Shown piece after piece: positions 1 to 6,376 of a DNA stretch of 11,741 nucleotides. The notes under the pieces are model-generated. The model saw only the letters and a program-made list of their open reading frames with translations. It ran no database searches and had not been told where the DNA came from. The stretch is from Ignavibacteriaceae bacterium. GTDB taxonomy: Bacteria; Bacteroidota; Ignavibacteria; Ignavibacteriales; Ignavibacteriaceae. Position 1 is the stretch's first letter. The number at the start of each line of letters is the position of its first letter. The stretch is from assembly GCA_025449775.1 (NCBI GenBank), contig JANWIS010000141.1, positions 1 through 11,741 of the forward strand, written 5' to 3'. Made by a program: the position numbers and the translations under genes.

Positions 1-14
1 CTACCTTAGCCTTC

Positions 15-656
15 CTATTGGCGGACATACAATTTTTGTGAAGGACGTTTCATAAATGCTATGAGTCCATCATTAACTGAAAAATATGTTCTCCACACTA
101 AATTGTCTGTCAAATATTCAGCAGTAGTATCTAAAGACATTTTGCGGACATTGTGGTAGGTATGGCCATCAATCTGAATGGTTGCAAACAAGGTATCTTC
201 AGAGCTATAGTAACCGGGTTGTTCCGGATTCATATACGATGTACTCCAATCGAACAGAAATAACGAAATTACTGAATAGGTCATTTTCCCCTTGTACCAT
301 TCTTCTCTAATTGAATACGAAAGTGTTTCTGTTGTAGAATCGTTTCGATAGCTAACTTCACCAGTTGACTGGCATGGATAATCACAGTTACATTTGAACG
401 TTTCCTTTGCTTTGCATGGTTGTAAATTGTCTAGAGTGAACCAAAAGTTCTTACCATAAAATTGTATCATTTCACTATCTGCATTAACATAGTTAATAGT
501 ATCCCCATGTTCGATCATCCTCTCCAGGAAATTGATGCTGTTTTGCGTAAGCGGTGGGCATTCCACATTCTCATCGCACGTGCAACCGATGGCTCCACCA
601 CAAAGCATGATTCCAAATAATATCCTATAGATTAACATGGATGGGAAAGCATTCAT
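15..656 (-). CDS. Predicted lipoprotein of unknown function (213 aa)
   Basis: The N-terminus has a hydrophobic stretch (about residues 8-24) ending in the lipobox A-I-G-C, so Cys25 is the probable lipidated residue and the protein should be anchored in the envelope. Two more cysteines follow closely (C27, C33) and a C-rich patch lies near residues 80-95, which suggests disulfides outside the cytoplasm. The C-terminal half, with a pattern like D-T-L-F-A-T-I-Q-I-D-G, H-T-Y-x-N-V and a final segment reading V-N-D-G-L-I-A-F-M, resembles beta-rich Bacteroidetes lipoproteins of unknown role; that is an impression from pattern, not a family assignment. The start is the first ATG; Met7 is an alternative that keeps the signal peptide. 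It lies outside the proposed element border and is read as chromosomal. No function can be given. Confidence 0.8.
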   Translation of the reverse strand: MNAFPSMLIYRILFGIMLCGGAIGCTCDENVECPPLTQNSINFLERMIEHGDTINYVNADSEMIQFYGKNFWFTLDNLQPCKAKETFKCNCDYPCQSTGEVSYRNDSTTETLSYSIREEWYKGKMTYSVISLFLFDWSTSYMNPEQPGYYSSEDTLFATIQIDGHTYHNVRKMSLDTTAEYLTDNLVWRTYFSVNDGLIAFMKRPSQKLYVRQ

Positions 657-692
657 AAATGTAAAGTAACATTGTTTAGGTTAACATAAACA

Positions 693-730
693 GCCCTCCT
701 TCGCTCCCCTGGCGGGGAGCTACGGAGGGC
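693..730. repeat. GC-rich two-stem palindrome, possible terminator
   Basis: Two nested perfect 7-bp stems are visible: GCCCTCC (693-699) pairs with GGAGGGC (724-730), and GCTCCCC (703-709) pairs with GGGGAGC (714-720), with a TGGC loop and a 3-base internal bulge. In an AT-rich neighbourhood this is conspicuous. Read on the minus strand it is followed by TGTTTATG, a weak T-rich tail, so it could end leftward transcription coming from the element. It begins 5 bases beyond the proposed far attachment site, just where the original ssrA terminator would be expected before insertion. A dispersed REP-like repeat is the alternative. Confidence 0.6.
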
Positions 731-734
731 GAAG

Positions 735-744
735 GTGGAGCCGG
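735..744. other. Proposed far attachment site (att core) of the element
   Basis: GTGGAGCCGG here is an exact copy, in the same orientation, of the 10 bases at the 3' edge of the tmRNA gene (10164-10173). Similarity continues imperfectly inward to 755 (18 of 21 positions match 10164-10184), as expected if the flank is the element's own arm rather than duplicated chromosome. A 10-bp core is short, so chance cannot be excluded from this alone. Support comes from the integrase gene next to the other copy and from shared arm-type motifs just inside both ends. Confidence 0.55.
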
Positions 745-804
745 TGGGTATTGAATTCAAATTATATTACATTGATATTCAGCCATGTAATATTTACAAT
801 ATTA

Positions 805-830
805 TTTGTTGAAACTTTGTTGACACAAAA
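805..830 (+). repeat. Tandem arm-type motifs near the left end
   Basis: TTGTTGAAACT (806-816) is followed directly by TTGTTGACACAAAA (817-830). The second copy differs by one base from the 14-mer TTGTTGAAACAAAA found twice at the other end of the element (10043-10056 and 10086-10099). Two copies at an 11-bp spacing would place them on the same face of the helix. Sites like this just inside element ends are typical of arm-type binding sites for tyrosine recombinases; that role is inferred from position and repetition. Confidence 0.5.
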
Positions 831-888
831 AAATAAAGCTCCACTTTTGTTTTTGAAAACGTTTCATTTTGGAATTGAACGTAAACAA

Positions 889-2172
889 TTATGAACCTTG
901 ATTTACCTTGGAACTGGAAACTATCTTATTGATTGAATCACTCATATCAGCCAACCAAAGTAACTTACTATGATAAATCTTAAACAGTTTTTTTTCTGCA
1001 TAATCTTGTAATCCAGCAATGACCTTTTGAATATCAGTTTTGGTTTCTTTCAATATGTCGGTCAGGATTGGTGGACTGTCATTGTATTCTTCATACCAGG
1101 AAAACACATCCTTGATCTTATATGAATTGATTTGTTCATAGTATTCTTGTTCATTGTATTCAAATCCCTTCCCATACCTTTTAAATTGTGCTTTTTGACG
1201 TTGTAGGTGTGAATAATGTGAATAGTTTTGGGACATATACTGAATCAGTACACAATGCAAAAAGAAATAAATACAATCATCAAAAGCATTTTGCTTATAT
1301 GAAATGGTGGCTTTGTTGTTGTATACATTAATGAATTCATCATTTTCATTATAAAAATCATCTGGATGATATTCTTTATTTATTGGCGATTTATATAGAA
1401 TGTCATGTTCAGTTCTCCTGCACATCACAAAAGCCTGATCTAACTCATTATTGTCAATTAAGTCAGAAGTATAATCATTATATATTTGGATTTTATATCT
1501 ATTAACATGTGGAATTGAATTCATTACTTCAACCATATTTTCAAAATTATCTTTATAGAATTTTAACCGCAATCCACTATTTATTTCTTCAAGCATTCTT
1601 CCAATATCAGTGACAGTTTCAAAGTAATTTAAGGATGTTCTGTCGGTGAAATAAGATAAAGATTTTTGATATATTTCGTCTGGAGTCTGAGCTAATGTCT
1701 TTAAGTATGAATTATACTTTGTTAATAAGTCAACTTTGTTTACTGCTGTAATCGGTTTATTTTGTAGATAAGATAACACATACTTATTGTAAAAATTGTC
1801 TTTCCATTTTTTGTCAAATCCAGACTTCTTATTTTCAACATATGGAAACATCTTTTTAATGACTCTGACTTGGTCGTCTAATGAAAGCTTGTTAGATTCC
1901 AAGAAAGTAATCATTGCCTGAACAGCAACCTGGAAGCCATGTTCATTTTTGATACTTGTTACCGATTTAAGAAAGTCCTTGGTTTTTGTATCTTTTTCTG
2001 AAACTGGTTCTTTAACTAGTTCTATTTTCTCCACAAAAGATGAAACTGAGTTCTGACCAGAAACAGCTTCAGTCTTTGCATTAGAAGCTTTCGAAAAAAG
2101 TCTTTTTAAAAAATTCATGAAAACTGATTTGGTTTTTGAAGTTGTAGAGAAATCTTGTTCATGTCGAATCAT
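889..2172 (-). CDS. Helical-repeat protein of unknown function, last cargo gene (427 aa)
   Basis: No catalytic motif or known family is recognised. The sequence is almost entirely predicted helical and very rich in K, N, Y, E and D. The segments around E-L-D-Q-A-F-V-M-C-R-R and Y-N-N-K-A-T-I-S-Y-K-Q-N-A-F-D-D-C look like TPR-type helix pairs, so an alpha-solenoid or protein-binding scaffold is plausible. There is no signal peptide; residues 19-30 (MNFLKRLFSK) are a short amphipathic basic stretch. The ATG overlaps the stop of the upstream gene in an ATGA arrangement, implying translational coupling; Met19 is an alternative start. As the distal gene of the cargo block it probably works with the YozE-like protein. 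Whether it is tied to the TIR/AbiTii pair is not shown by the sequence. Confidence 0.85.
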   Translation of the reverse strand: MIRHEQDFSTTSKTKSVFMNFLKRLFSKASNAKTEAVSGQNSVSSFVEKIELVKEPVSEKDTKTKDFLKSVTSIKNEHGFQVAVQAMITFLESNKLSLDDQVRVIKKMFPYVENKKSGFDKKWKDNFYNKYVLSYLQNKPITAVNKVDLLTKYNSYLKTLAQTPDEIYQKSLSYFTDRTSLNYFETVTDIGRMLEEINSGLRLKFYKDNFENMVEVMNSIPHVNRYKIQIYNDYTSDLIDNNELDQAFVMCRRTEHDILYKSPINKEYHPDDFYNENDEFINVYNNKATISYKQNAFDDCIYFFLHCVLIQYMSQNYSHYSHLQRQKAQFKRYGKGFEYNEQEYYEQINSYKIKDVFSWYEEYNDSPPILTDILKETKTDIQKVIAGLQDYAEKKLFKIYHSKLLWLADMSDSINKIVSSSKVNQGS

Positions 2173-2738
2173 TTATTTGCCTTTAAAAACTCCATAAGTT
2201 CATTCATTCTTTCATCATCAGGTTTAATGGATGGGCTATATATGCAATTGTCTAACAAATCAATTGCTTTATCAACAGATACTTGTACTGTAAAATCCCC
2301 GAGGTAAATATTTTCTTCATCAACAATAGTGATGTCATTCAGGCTGTTTGCTGATTTTATATCGAAATAAAGAGCCTTTTTACTGGTCGAATCAATGCAA
2401 TATGCCTTATAAAAATCGGTATGCTGTCCAATTAAGATTACTTTATGAACCGGAAAATATTCCTTATAAAATTTCCATTTTTCCGTTTGCAATAACGTAA
2501 TGTTTGTGTCAAGGTCTATTAAATCAGTCTCGTTCTTCTTTTGAAATATAAATGCTTTTAAAAATTGTTTTAAAATAGGATATGTCCCACCAAGACACGT
2601 TTTAAATTCCAAATACGAAATAATATTTTCTTCTGTTTCATAAGCAGGAAAATCGGTATCACCTTGAATGTCCTTGGCTAAGTCGCCAAATTGAGTGTCT
2701 TCAAATACTTTGGATTTGATAAATTCTATAAGTGTCAT
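2169..2738 (-). CDS. Protein with YozE/SAM-like N-terminal domain (189 aa)
   Basis: Residues 3-60 resemble the YozE_SAM_like fold: an initial F-I-K helix, the D-x-x-F-G-D-L-A-K-D-I segment, the D-T-D-F-P turn, and E-E-N-I-I-S-Y-L-E, which parallels the E-I-S-S-Y-L-E of Bacillus YozE. That fold is a small four-helix bundle with no assigned enzymatic activity. Residues 95-189 form a separate part, probably mixed alpha/beta, with strands around K-V-I-L-I-G and K-A-L-Y-F-D-I; it is not recognised, although a SUKH-like immunity fold was considered. The gene lies 44 bp after the membrane-protein gene and overlaps the next gene by 4 bp, so all three are probably co-transcribed. The domain call rests on visual pattern matching and needs a profile search. 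Confidence 0.75.
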   Translation of the reverse strand: MTLIEFIKSKVFEDTQFGDLAKDIQGDTDFPAYETEENIISYLEFKTCLGGTYPILKQFLKAFIFQKKNETDLIDLDTNITLLQTEKWKFYKEYFPVHKVILIGQHTDFYKAYCIDSTSKKALYFDIKSANSLNDITIVDEENIYLGDFTVQVSVDKAIDLLDNCIYSPSIKPDDERMNELMEFLKANK

Positions 2739-2782
2739 AGATTAATGTTTAATAAAATATTCGATTGGAATCCTATAAAAAA

Positions 2783-3499
2783 TTAGTGGACATACTCTTT
2801 CAGAATTAACGAATCTACACTTTCAGAACGAAGCATTAAAGTTGTATTATTTGCAAGATCACTTAAAAATAAATAGTTTTCTGTTCTGCCAAGTAACTTG
2901 AGTGTGTCTATGTGTGGGTAGATTTCACCCGAATTAATATTTGAAACAACTGTGTACTTGAACTCCTGATTTTTATAAATTAGTTCACTATTGTATTTTC
3001 CAGCAGCAAAGGAAAATATCGGAATATAAATTAAAGTTTGGATAATATTTATTCGCAATTTGTGATTTTCAATTGCTTCTATCAGGAAACCACTCCTGTC
3101 AAGATAAAGAAATGGAACAATGCCTACTAAAATTGCCCAAATAATCCATCGCCCAGTTGAGTCATGCTTATACAGGAAAATAACAATAAATAACCATAGA
3201 ATAACTAAAAAAGTAATCACAATCTTTGAGTTTAAAAATTTGCCAACAGATGTATCTCTTCCACCTCCATGTGGAAGAATCTGTTCTCGATCAATAATTA
3301 ATCTATTAAATAGAAACCCTATTAAAAAAAAACCAAAGAAAGAAAGGAACGGATACACAAATGATATTATTAATTCTGAAATGCCGATATATTCTAGTCC
3401 ATTAATATTGAAAGTGCCCCAAAATGCTATATGATATAGTCCACCGCACGCCGAAAAGTAGGGTATGGAAAAAATTGAAAAGCTTTTCAGATATTTCAT
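2783..3499 (-). CDS. Five-helix membrane protein of unknown function (238 aa)
   Basis: Five hydrophobic segments are visible at about residues 8-30, 40-64, 93-110, 118-133 and 150-167, followed by a soluble C-terminal tail of about 70 residues. A charged, glycine-containing loop (about 66-92, with P-H-G-G-G-R-D) separates helices 2 and 3. The tail (Y-T-V-V-S-N-I-N-S-G, then L-G-R-T-E-N-Y-L-F-L) is predicted beta-rich and ends S-V-D-S-L-I-L. No known transporter or enzyme motif is seen. The start codon lies one base from a perfect 14-bp palindrome and 70 bp after the TIR gene. In defence loci, small membrane proteins are often the membrane-disrupting effector; here that is only a possibility, and the gene could equally belong to the YozE/427-aa group alone. 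Confidence 0.85.
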   Translation of the reverse strand: MKYLKSFSIFSIPYFSACGGLYHIAFWGTFNINGLEYIGISELIISFVYPFLSFFGFFLIGFLFNRLIIDREQILPHGGGRDTSVGKFLNSKIVITFLVILWLFIVIFLYKHDSTGRWIIWAILVGIVPFLYLDRSGFLIEAIENHKLRINIIQTLIYIPIFSFAAGKYNSELIYKNQEFKYTVVSNINSGEIYPHIDTLKLLGRTENYLFLSDLANNTTLMLRSESVDSLILKEYVH

Positions 3500-3500
3500 G

Positions 3501-3514
3501 AGTTCAATTGAACT
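3501..3514. promoter_or_regulatory. Perfect 14-bp palindrome before the membrane-protein gene
   Basis: AGTTCAATTGAACT is a perfect 14-bp dyad located one base upstream of the start codon of the membrane-protein gene and within the 70-bp gap after the TIR gene. It could be an operator for a dimeric regulator or a short RNA hairpin that affects initiation. No second copy was noticed in the window, so the role is unproven. Confidence 0.35.
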
Positions 3515-3569
3515 AGTAACTTGTATAATACATTCCTCAATTACAATATTATAAAATAGCTTATTTTGC

Positions 3570-4457
3570 TCAGTATATTACATTGATCTTTTTTGCTTGT
3601 AAATCCATTCTGAATCCATAATATAGACCTTTTTCTACCTTAAGAAAATCTCTTAACTTATAAGGTAAAACAATGGTATTGTCATCACCTCTAAATCCTG
3701 CAAAATGACCATCAGCAGTATAAACATCGTCAAGCGTAAAAGTTAAAATATCGCCTAATTGAAGGTCTGTAATGAGGAGATTGTATACTTTAGGTAACAT
3801 TACTGGATTATAATGTTCGTAATCCATAGACTTTTTGAATTCAGCAATTTTTCTTTTGTAGTATGTTGCAGTTTCTTTATCTTTATAACTTATTACTTTA
3901 TGACGTTGTGTTATGGTTTCAGGATTTTTATTTTGATTTTTCGTATCAGATTTACTTACTTCCTTTTTAAATTCAGCTAAATCCTTTTTATTTAATTTTT
4001 TTTCGTTAGATCGCAATGTATTAAATAACTTAATTAGAAAAGCAGAATATCCCTCAGTTAAAGGTTTGACCTTGTCGCCATCAATTTGGAAAAAGTCACT
4101 TGATAAATCCTCATAAAGTAGTTTCTTTAATTCCTCTGGCATTTCACATTTCCTTAATACTACAGGTATTATTTTGTTTAATGTTTTGGCTTCAAACAGA
4201 TGTAATGCCTCCGAAAGTTCAAATTTTACCCAATCTGAATTTACTGCATTTTTGGACAAGATTATTAGAAAATGACTTGCTGCATCCAGTTCTAATTCCA
4301 ATCTTTCCTTTAAAGAATCACCTAAGTCCAGGCAGTCTTCATCGACAAACGTATCGAAACCATTTTCCTGTAAATCCGATTTTAATAATCTTACAAACCT
4401 TTTATCACTACTGCTATGTGAAATGAAAATCTTCATAAGTTGATTTTTAGTACTCAT
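3570..4457 (-). CDS. TIR-domain protein, probable NAD+-cleaving effector (295 aa)
   Basis: Residues 8-145 form a bacterial TIR domain. It starts with the beta-A strand M-K-I-F-I-S-H-S-S-S-D-K, followed by G-F-D-T-F-V-D-E-D (BB-loop region) and H-F-L-I-I-L-S-K-N-A. The motif S-D-W-V-K-F-E supplies Trp76 and the candidate catalytic Glu80 (the conserved WxxxE of TIR NADases). TIR domains in bacterial defence cleave NAD+ or make signalling nucleotides from it. A lysine-rich linker (about 150-205) leads to a C-terminal beta-rich domain (about 210-295, with L-G-D-I-L-T-F and G-F-R-G-D-D-N-T-I-V-L-P) that is not recognised and may sense or oligomerise. Met8 is an alternative start directly before the first strand. 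The gene lies 59 bp after the AbiTii gene, which suggests a functional pair. The TIR fold is clear; the activity is inferred from the family. Confidence 0.92.
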   Translation of the reverse strand: MSTKNQLMKIFISHSSSDKRFVRLLKSDLQENGFDTFVDEDCLDLGDSLKERLELELDAASHFLIILSKNAVNSDWVKFELSEALHLFEAKTLNKIIPVVLRKCEMPEELKKLLYEDLSSDFFQIDGDKVKPLTEGYSAFLIKLFNTLRSNEKKLNKKDLAEFKKEVSKSDTKNQNKNPETITQRHKVISYKDKETATYYKRKIAEFKKSMDYEHYNPVMLPKVYNLLITDLQLGDILTFTLDDVYTADGHFAGFRGDDNTIVLPYKLRDFLKVEKGLYYGFRMDLQAKKINVIY

Positions 4458-4516
4458 TTTGGCACTAACTGTTAGTTTCGAAGTTTACTAACTATGTCAA
4501 TGCAGGCTAATATAAT

Positions 4517-5512
4517 TTACTGAGAAAATAACTTTATAAGTTTTTGAAGATTCTCCATAACTGTCGGGGTTATAACATTTCCAGCAACACCTAGCAGAAT
4601 GCCATAAATAGTTTTTAATGATGAATTTATTATTGGAAACTTTGGGGTTTCCCTCTGCAACTGAGTTTCTAGTCTTCTGATTTCTACCAATGTTTCCTCA
4701 AGATCATCTTCTTTTAATCCAATATCAACTATAATAGCTTTTAATTCAGCTGTAAAGCGAGACAGTTCATGTAAATCTTGTTTACTAATGCTCTGCGAAA
4801 AATCTGATCCGGTTGCAGCATTGATTGATGCGTTATTACCTGAACTAACAGTCTGTATATTATCACTACCAATTGTAATATTCACGGTTTCACCAGATAG
4901 ATGGCCAATGGTCTGATCAAATATTTTGTCGATTTTTGGTTTTTTAGAAGTAATATCTAAATTTTCATTTTCCCCTATCTCATCTACAAGCTGAAGCATA
5001 AAAGTCAATAAATTAGATTTGATAGCACTTAATATTCCTTCAATGTTATTATTTGCAATCTTTTTCCAGGCGGTTTCAATTACCCAATTGTTTTCTAAAA
5101 TGTTTGTTATCTCATTATGTACTTTATGTGGTATGTTAATTTGATATTCAACTCCTTTTTCTAACATATGTTCAAGTTCTGAAACTGAAGAAGACATTCG
5201 TATTACTAATAATTCATCCCTCAATTCTTTTTCCAAATACTCCACTGGTAATGGTACCTTATTTCTAGTCCGAGCTCCAGCGAATCCCATATCTTGAAGC
5301 ATATTTCCATAAATAGTGGTAGGGATTACTCTGTATGCTGGTATTTCATTTTCACCATATCCATTAATTTCGTTTTCTACCCATTGTTTCAATTTCTGGT
5401 TTTTTAATTTAAATGCTAAAACTTGAACCTTTAATAAAGTATCCTTTAATTTAATACTTGGATCAACGAGTTCACTAATAATTGAATTTATCCAATCAAT
5501 TGCTTTTTCCAT
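4517..5512 (-). CDS. AbiTii-domain protein, predicted defence component (331 aa)
   Basis: The first 180 residues match the pattern of the AbiTii domain: an N-terminal helix, then L-L-K-V-Q-V-L-A-F-K-L-K-N, K-Q-W-V-E-N-E-I-N-G-Y, I-P-A-Y-R, and later I-P-x-K-V and I-E-G-I-L-S-A-I-K-S-N-L-L-T-F-M-L. AbiTii was named from computational studies of prokaryotic conflict systems; its molecular role is not established. Residues 205-240 are a low-complexity G/S/N/T stretch of the kind that often separates the AbiTii domain from its C-terminal module. Residues 243-331 contain a charged helical or coiled-coil segment and a hydrophobic helix (I-Y-G-I-L-L-G-V-A-G-N-V-I) near the end, possibly an oligomerisation or membrane-interacting tail. 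It is the first gene of the cargo block, 178 bp downstream of the small HTH gene, and immediately precedes the TIR gene. Confidence 0.85.
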   Translation of the reverse strand: MEKAIDWINSIISELVDPSIKLKDTLLKVQVLAFKLKNQKLKQWVENEINGYGENEIPAYRVIPTTIYGNMLQDMGFAGARTRNKVPLPVEYLEKELRDELLVIRMSSSVSELEHMLEKGVEYQINIPHKVHNEITNILENNWVIETAWKKIANNNIEGILSAIKSNLLTFMLQLVDEIGENENLDITSKKPKIDKIFDQTIGHLSGETVNITIGSDNIQTVSSGNNASINAATGSDFSQSISKQDLHELSRFTAELKAIIVDIGLKEDDLEETLVEIRRLETQLQRETPKFPIINSSLKTIYGILLGVAGNVITPTVMENLQKLIKLFSQ

Positions 5513-5685
5513 ATTATTTAGTTTGCCCTTACTGTTAACATGAGAATAGATATTTTACTAAGATGAGTCACATCAGCATAGCATTGCCTTTATTTAGCCA
5601 ATAGAGTACTAAAATTCGCCCAAGAACGATTTAATTATGCTCTGAAAAGTAATTAAATTATTCCTGCAAATTCTCTTAAAATTCT

Positions 5686-5693
5686 CAAAATTA
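5686..5693 (-). promoter_or_regulatory. Possible -7 box for the cargo genes (TAATTTTG)
   Basis: On the minus strand TAATTTTG fits the Bacteroidetes -7 consensus TAnnTTTG exactly. It overlaps the stop codon of the 72-residue HTH gene and lies about 175 bases before the AbiTii start. No good -33 TTG box is seen at the proper distance, and such AT-rich octamers arise by chance, so this is a weak candidate. Confidence 0.25.
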
Positions 5694-5909
5694 CTCAGTG
5701 ATATTCAATGCTTTAATTAGCCGATCCCTAGAATTTATTAGGTTCATTGCCTGCTCGATAACTCTAAAATTCCGGATTTCACCCTTAAAAACTTTAGCCA
5801 CGGTTGATCTATGCAGACCTAATTTATTGGCTATACGCTGGATATCGCCAAATTCTAATCGCTCTTTCAATGCCAATAATTTGTTTTTATCAATTTTCGG
5901 TTTTGCCAT
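5691..5909 (-). CDS. Small helix-turn-helix regulator (72 aa)
   Basis: A single HTH covers residues about 22-43: D-I-Q-R-I-A-N-K-L-G-L as the first helix and turn, then H-R-S-T-V-A-K-V-F-K-G as the recognition helix. After it comes a short dimer-like helical tail (V-I-E-Q-A-M-N-L-I-N). The layout is that of the small Xre/phage-type DNA-binding proteins common in Bacteroidetes mobile elements. It lies between the replication half and the cargo half of the element and is transcribed towards the cargo genes, so it is a good candidate for their regulator. A copy of the repeat GTACAAGAAAAC lies 20 bases upstream of its start codon and may be its operator; that link is inference. Confidence 0.8.
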   Translation of the reverse strand: MAKPKIDKNKLLALKERLEFGDIQRIANKLGLHRSTVAKVFKGEIRNFRVIEQAMNLINSRDRLIKALNITE

Positions 5910-5928
5910 TTTATTTTATATATTTGCT

Positions 5929-5940
5929 GTACAAGAAAAC
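5929..5940 (+). repeat. Copy 1 of the GTACAAGAAAAC repeat
   Basis: This 12-mer recurs exactly 60 bases further on (5989-6000) and, inverted, at 6382-6393. This copy lies just upstream of the 72-residue HTH gene, where an operator or promoter would be expected. It shares only the 12-mer with the other copies, not their longer flanks. Confidence 0.5.
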
Positions 5941-5980
5941 ACACAATGTTTTACCCTTGCCTCTGGTGGGGGTTTTTTTT

Positions 5981-6000
5981 GATGGATGGTACAAGAAAAC
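5981..6000 (+). repeat. Left arm of a 20-bp inverted repeat
   Basis: These 20 bases contain GTACAAGAAAAC and match the reverse complement of 6382-6401 at 19 of 20 positions. The arm lies directly after the stop codon of the 84-residue gene. Together with the right arm it bounds a 421-bp segment. Confidence 0.6.
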
Positions 6001-6001
6001 A

Positions 6002-6256
6002 TCAGCCATCCTTTCCCTGCGGTCGGCGATTTTTTGTGAAGCTCATAATTTGGGCTCCTGTGCTTTGATCAAAAACATTGAACCACCTCCACCCTGGGTG
6101 GGACTTATCAAGAAATAGGGCAAACTTGTAAAGGTCATTTGATCGGTGTTTGATGCATTTTGCTGTCTTATCCGGATTATCACCAATCTTGGTTATGCAC
6201 CTGTACTTTTTGGGCTTGGATTGCTTTCTGTTATGTTGTTTAATTAAATTATTCAT
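6002..6256 (-). CDS. Small basic protein of unknown function (84 aa)
   Basis: The protein has a lysine-rich N-terminus (K-Q-S-K-P-K-K-Y-R-C), a helical middle (N-D-L-Y-K-F-A-L-F-L-D) and an aromatic C-terminal part (H-P-G-W-R-W-F-N-V-F-D, then S-F-T-K-N-R-R-P). No family was named, but the aromatic and charged pattern looks like a folded protein. A diverged partial copy lies directly upstream, with several differences that are synonymous or conservative in this frame. The opposite strand is also open over part of the region, and the wobble positions coincide, so strand choice rests mainly on the plausibility of the C-terminus. The gene is enclosed by a 20-bp inverted repeat. It is probably transcribed with or after the helicase gene. 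Confidence 0.55.
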   Translation of the reverse strand: MNNLIKQHNRKQSKPKKYRCITKIGDNPDKTAKCIKHRSNDLYKFALFLDKSHPGWRWFNVFDQSTGAQIMSFTKNRRPQGKDG

Positions 6257-6376
6257 TTTAGACAGATTAGAAGTTATGATTTTTGATCATTGGGTCGATT
6301 TATCCGCACGATCTCAGACTCTGGCTATGCATATATACTTCTTAGGCTTGGATCGCTTAGCGAGCTTGTAATGCGG
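6257..6376 (-). pseudogene. Decayed partial duplicate of the 84-aa gene
   Basis: On the minus strand this stretch reads K-R-S-K-P-K-K-Y-I-C-I-A-R-V, then a TGA stop, then D-R-A-D-K-S. This aligns with K-Q-S-K-P-K-K-Y-R-C-I-T-K-I-G-D-N-P-D-K-T of the adjacent gene. The DNA of the two copies (around 6170-6230 and 6300-6360) is about 70% identical by eye. No start codon is seen in this frame, and the similarity ends where the intact copy begins, so the C-terminal half is missing. It looks like an old tandem duplication in which one copy decayed. Confidence 0.55.

Noticed and set aside
834..888. Terminator directly after the 427-residue gene
   Set aside because: The short GTTTT/AAAAC pairing near 853-865 leaves a loop too small to be stable, and no T-run follows on the minus strand.
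2169..2738. SUKH/SMI1 immunity protein
   Set aside because: The C-terminal half has a vaguely similar strand order, but the characteristic SUKH N-terminal motif is missing and the N-terminus fits the YozE-like fold better.
4100..4426. Plus-strand open frame opposite the TIR domain
   Set aside because: The TIR domain on the minus strand is unmistakable; the opposite frame is a by-product. The same applies to frames opposite the membrane, helicase and integrase genes (3120-3434, 7211-7435, 9200-9541).
5929..6048. Two tandem 60-bp repeat units
   Set aside because: Beyond the shared 12-mer, the identity of the following 48 bases is close to chance, and the second unit is the coding end of the 84-residue gene.
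5698..6118. Plus-strand open frames across the small HTH gene and the repeat region
   Set aside because: The minus-strand HTH motif is clear, and the plus-strand products have no recognisable pattern.
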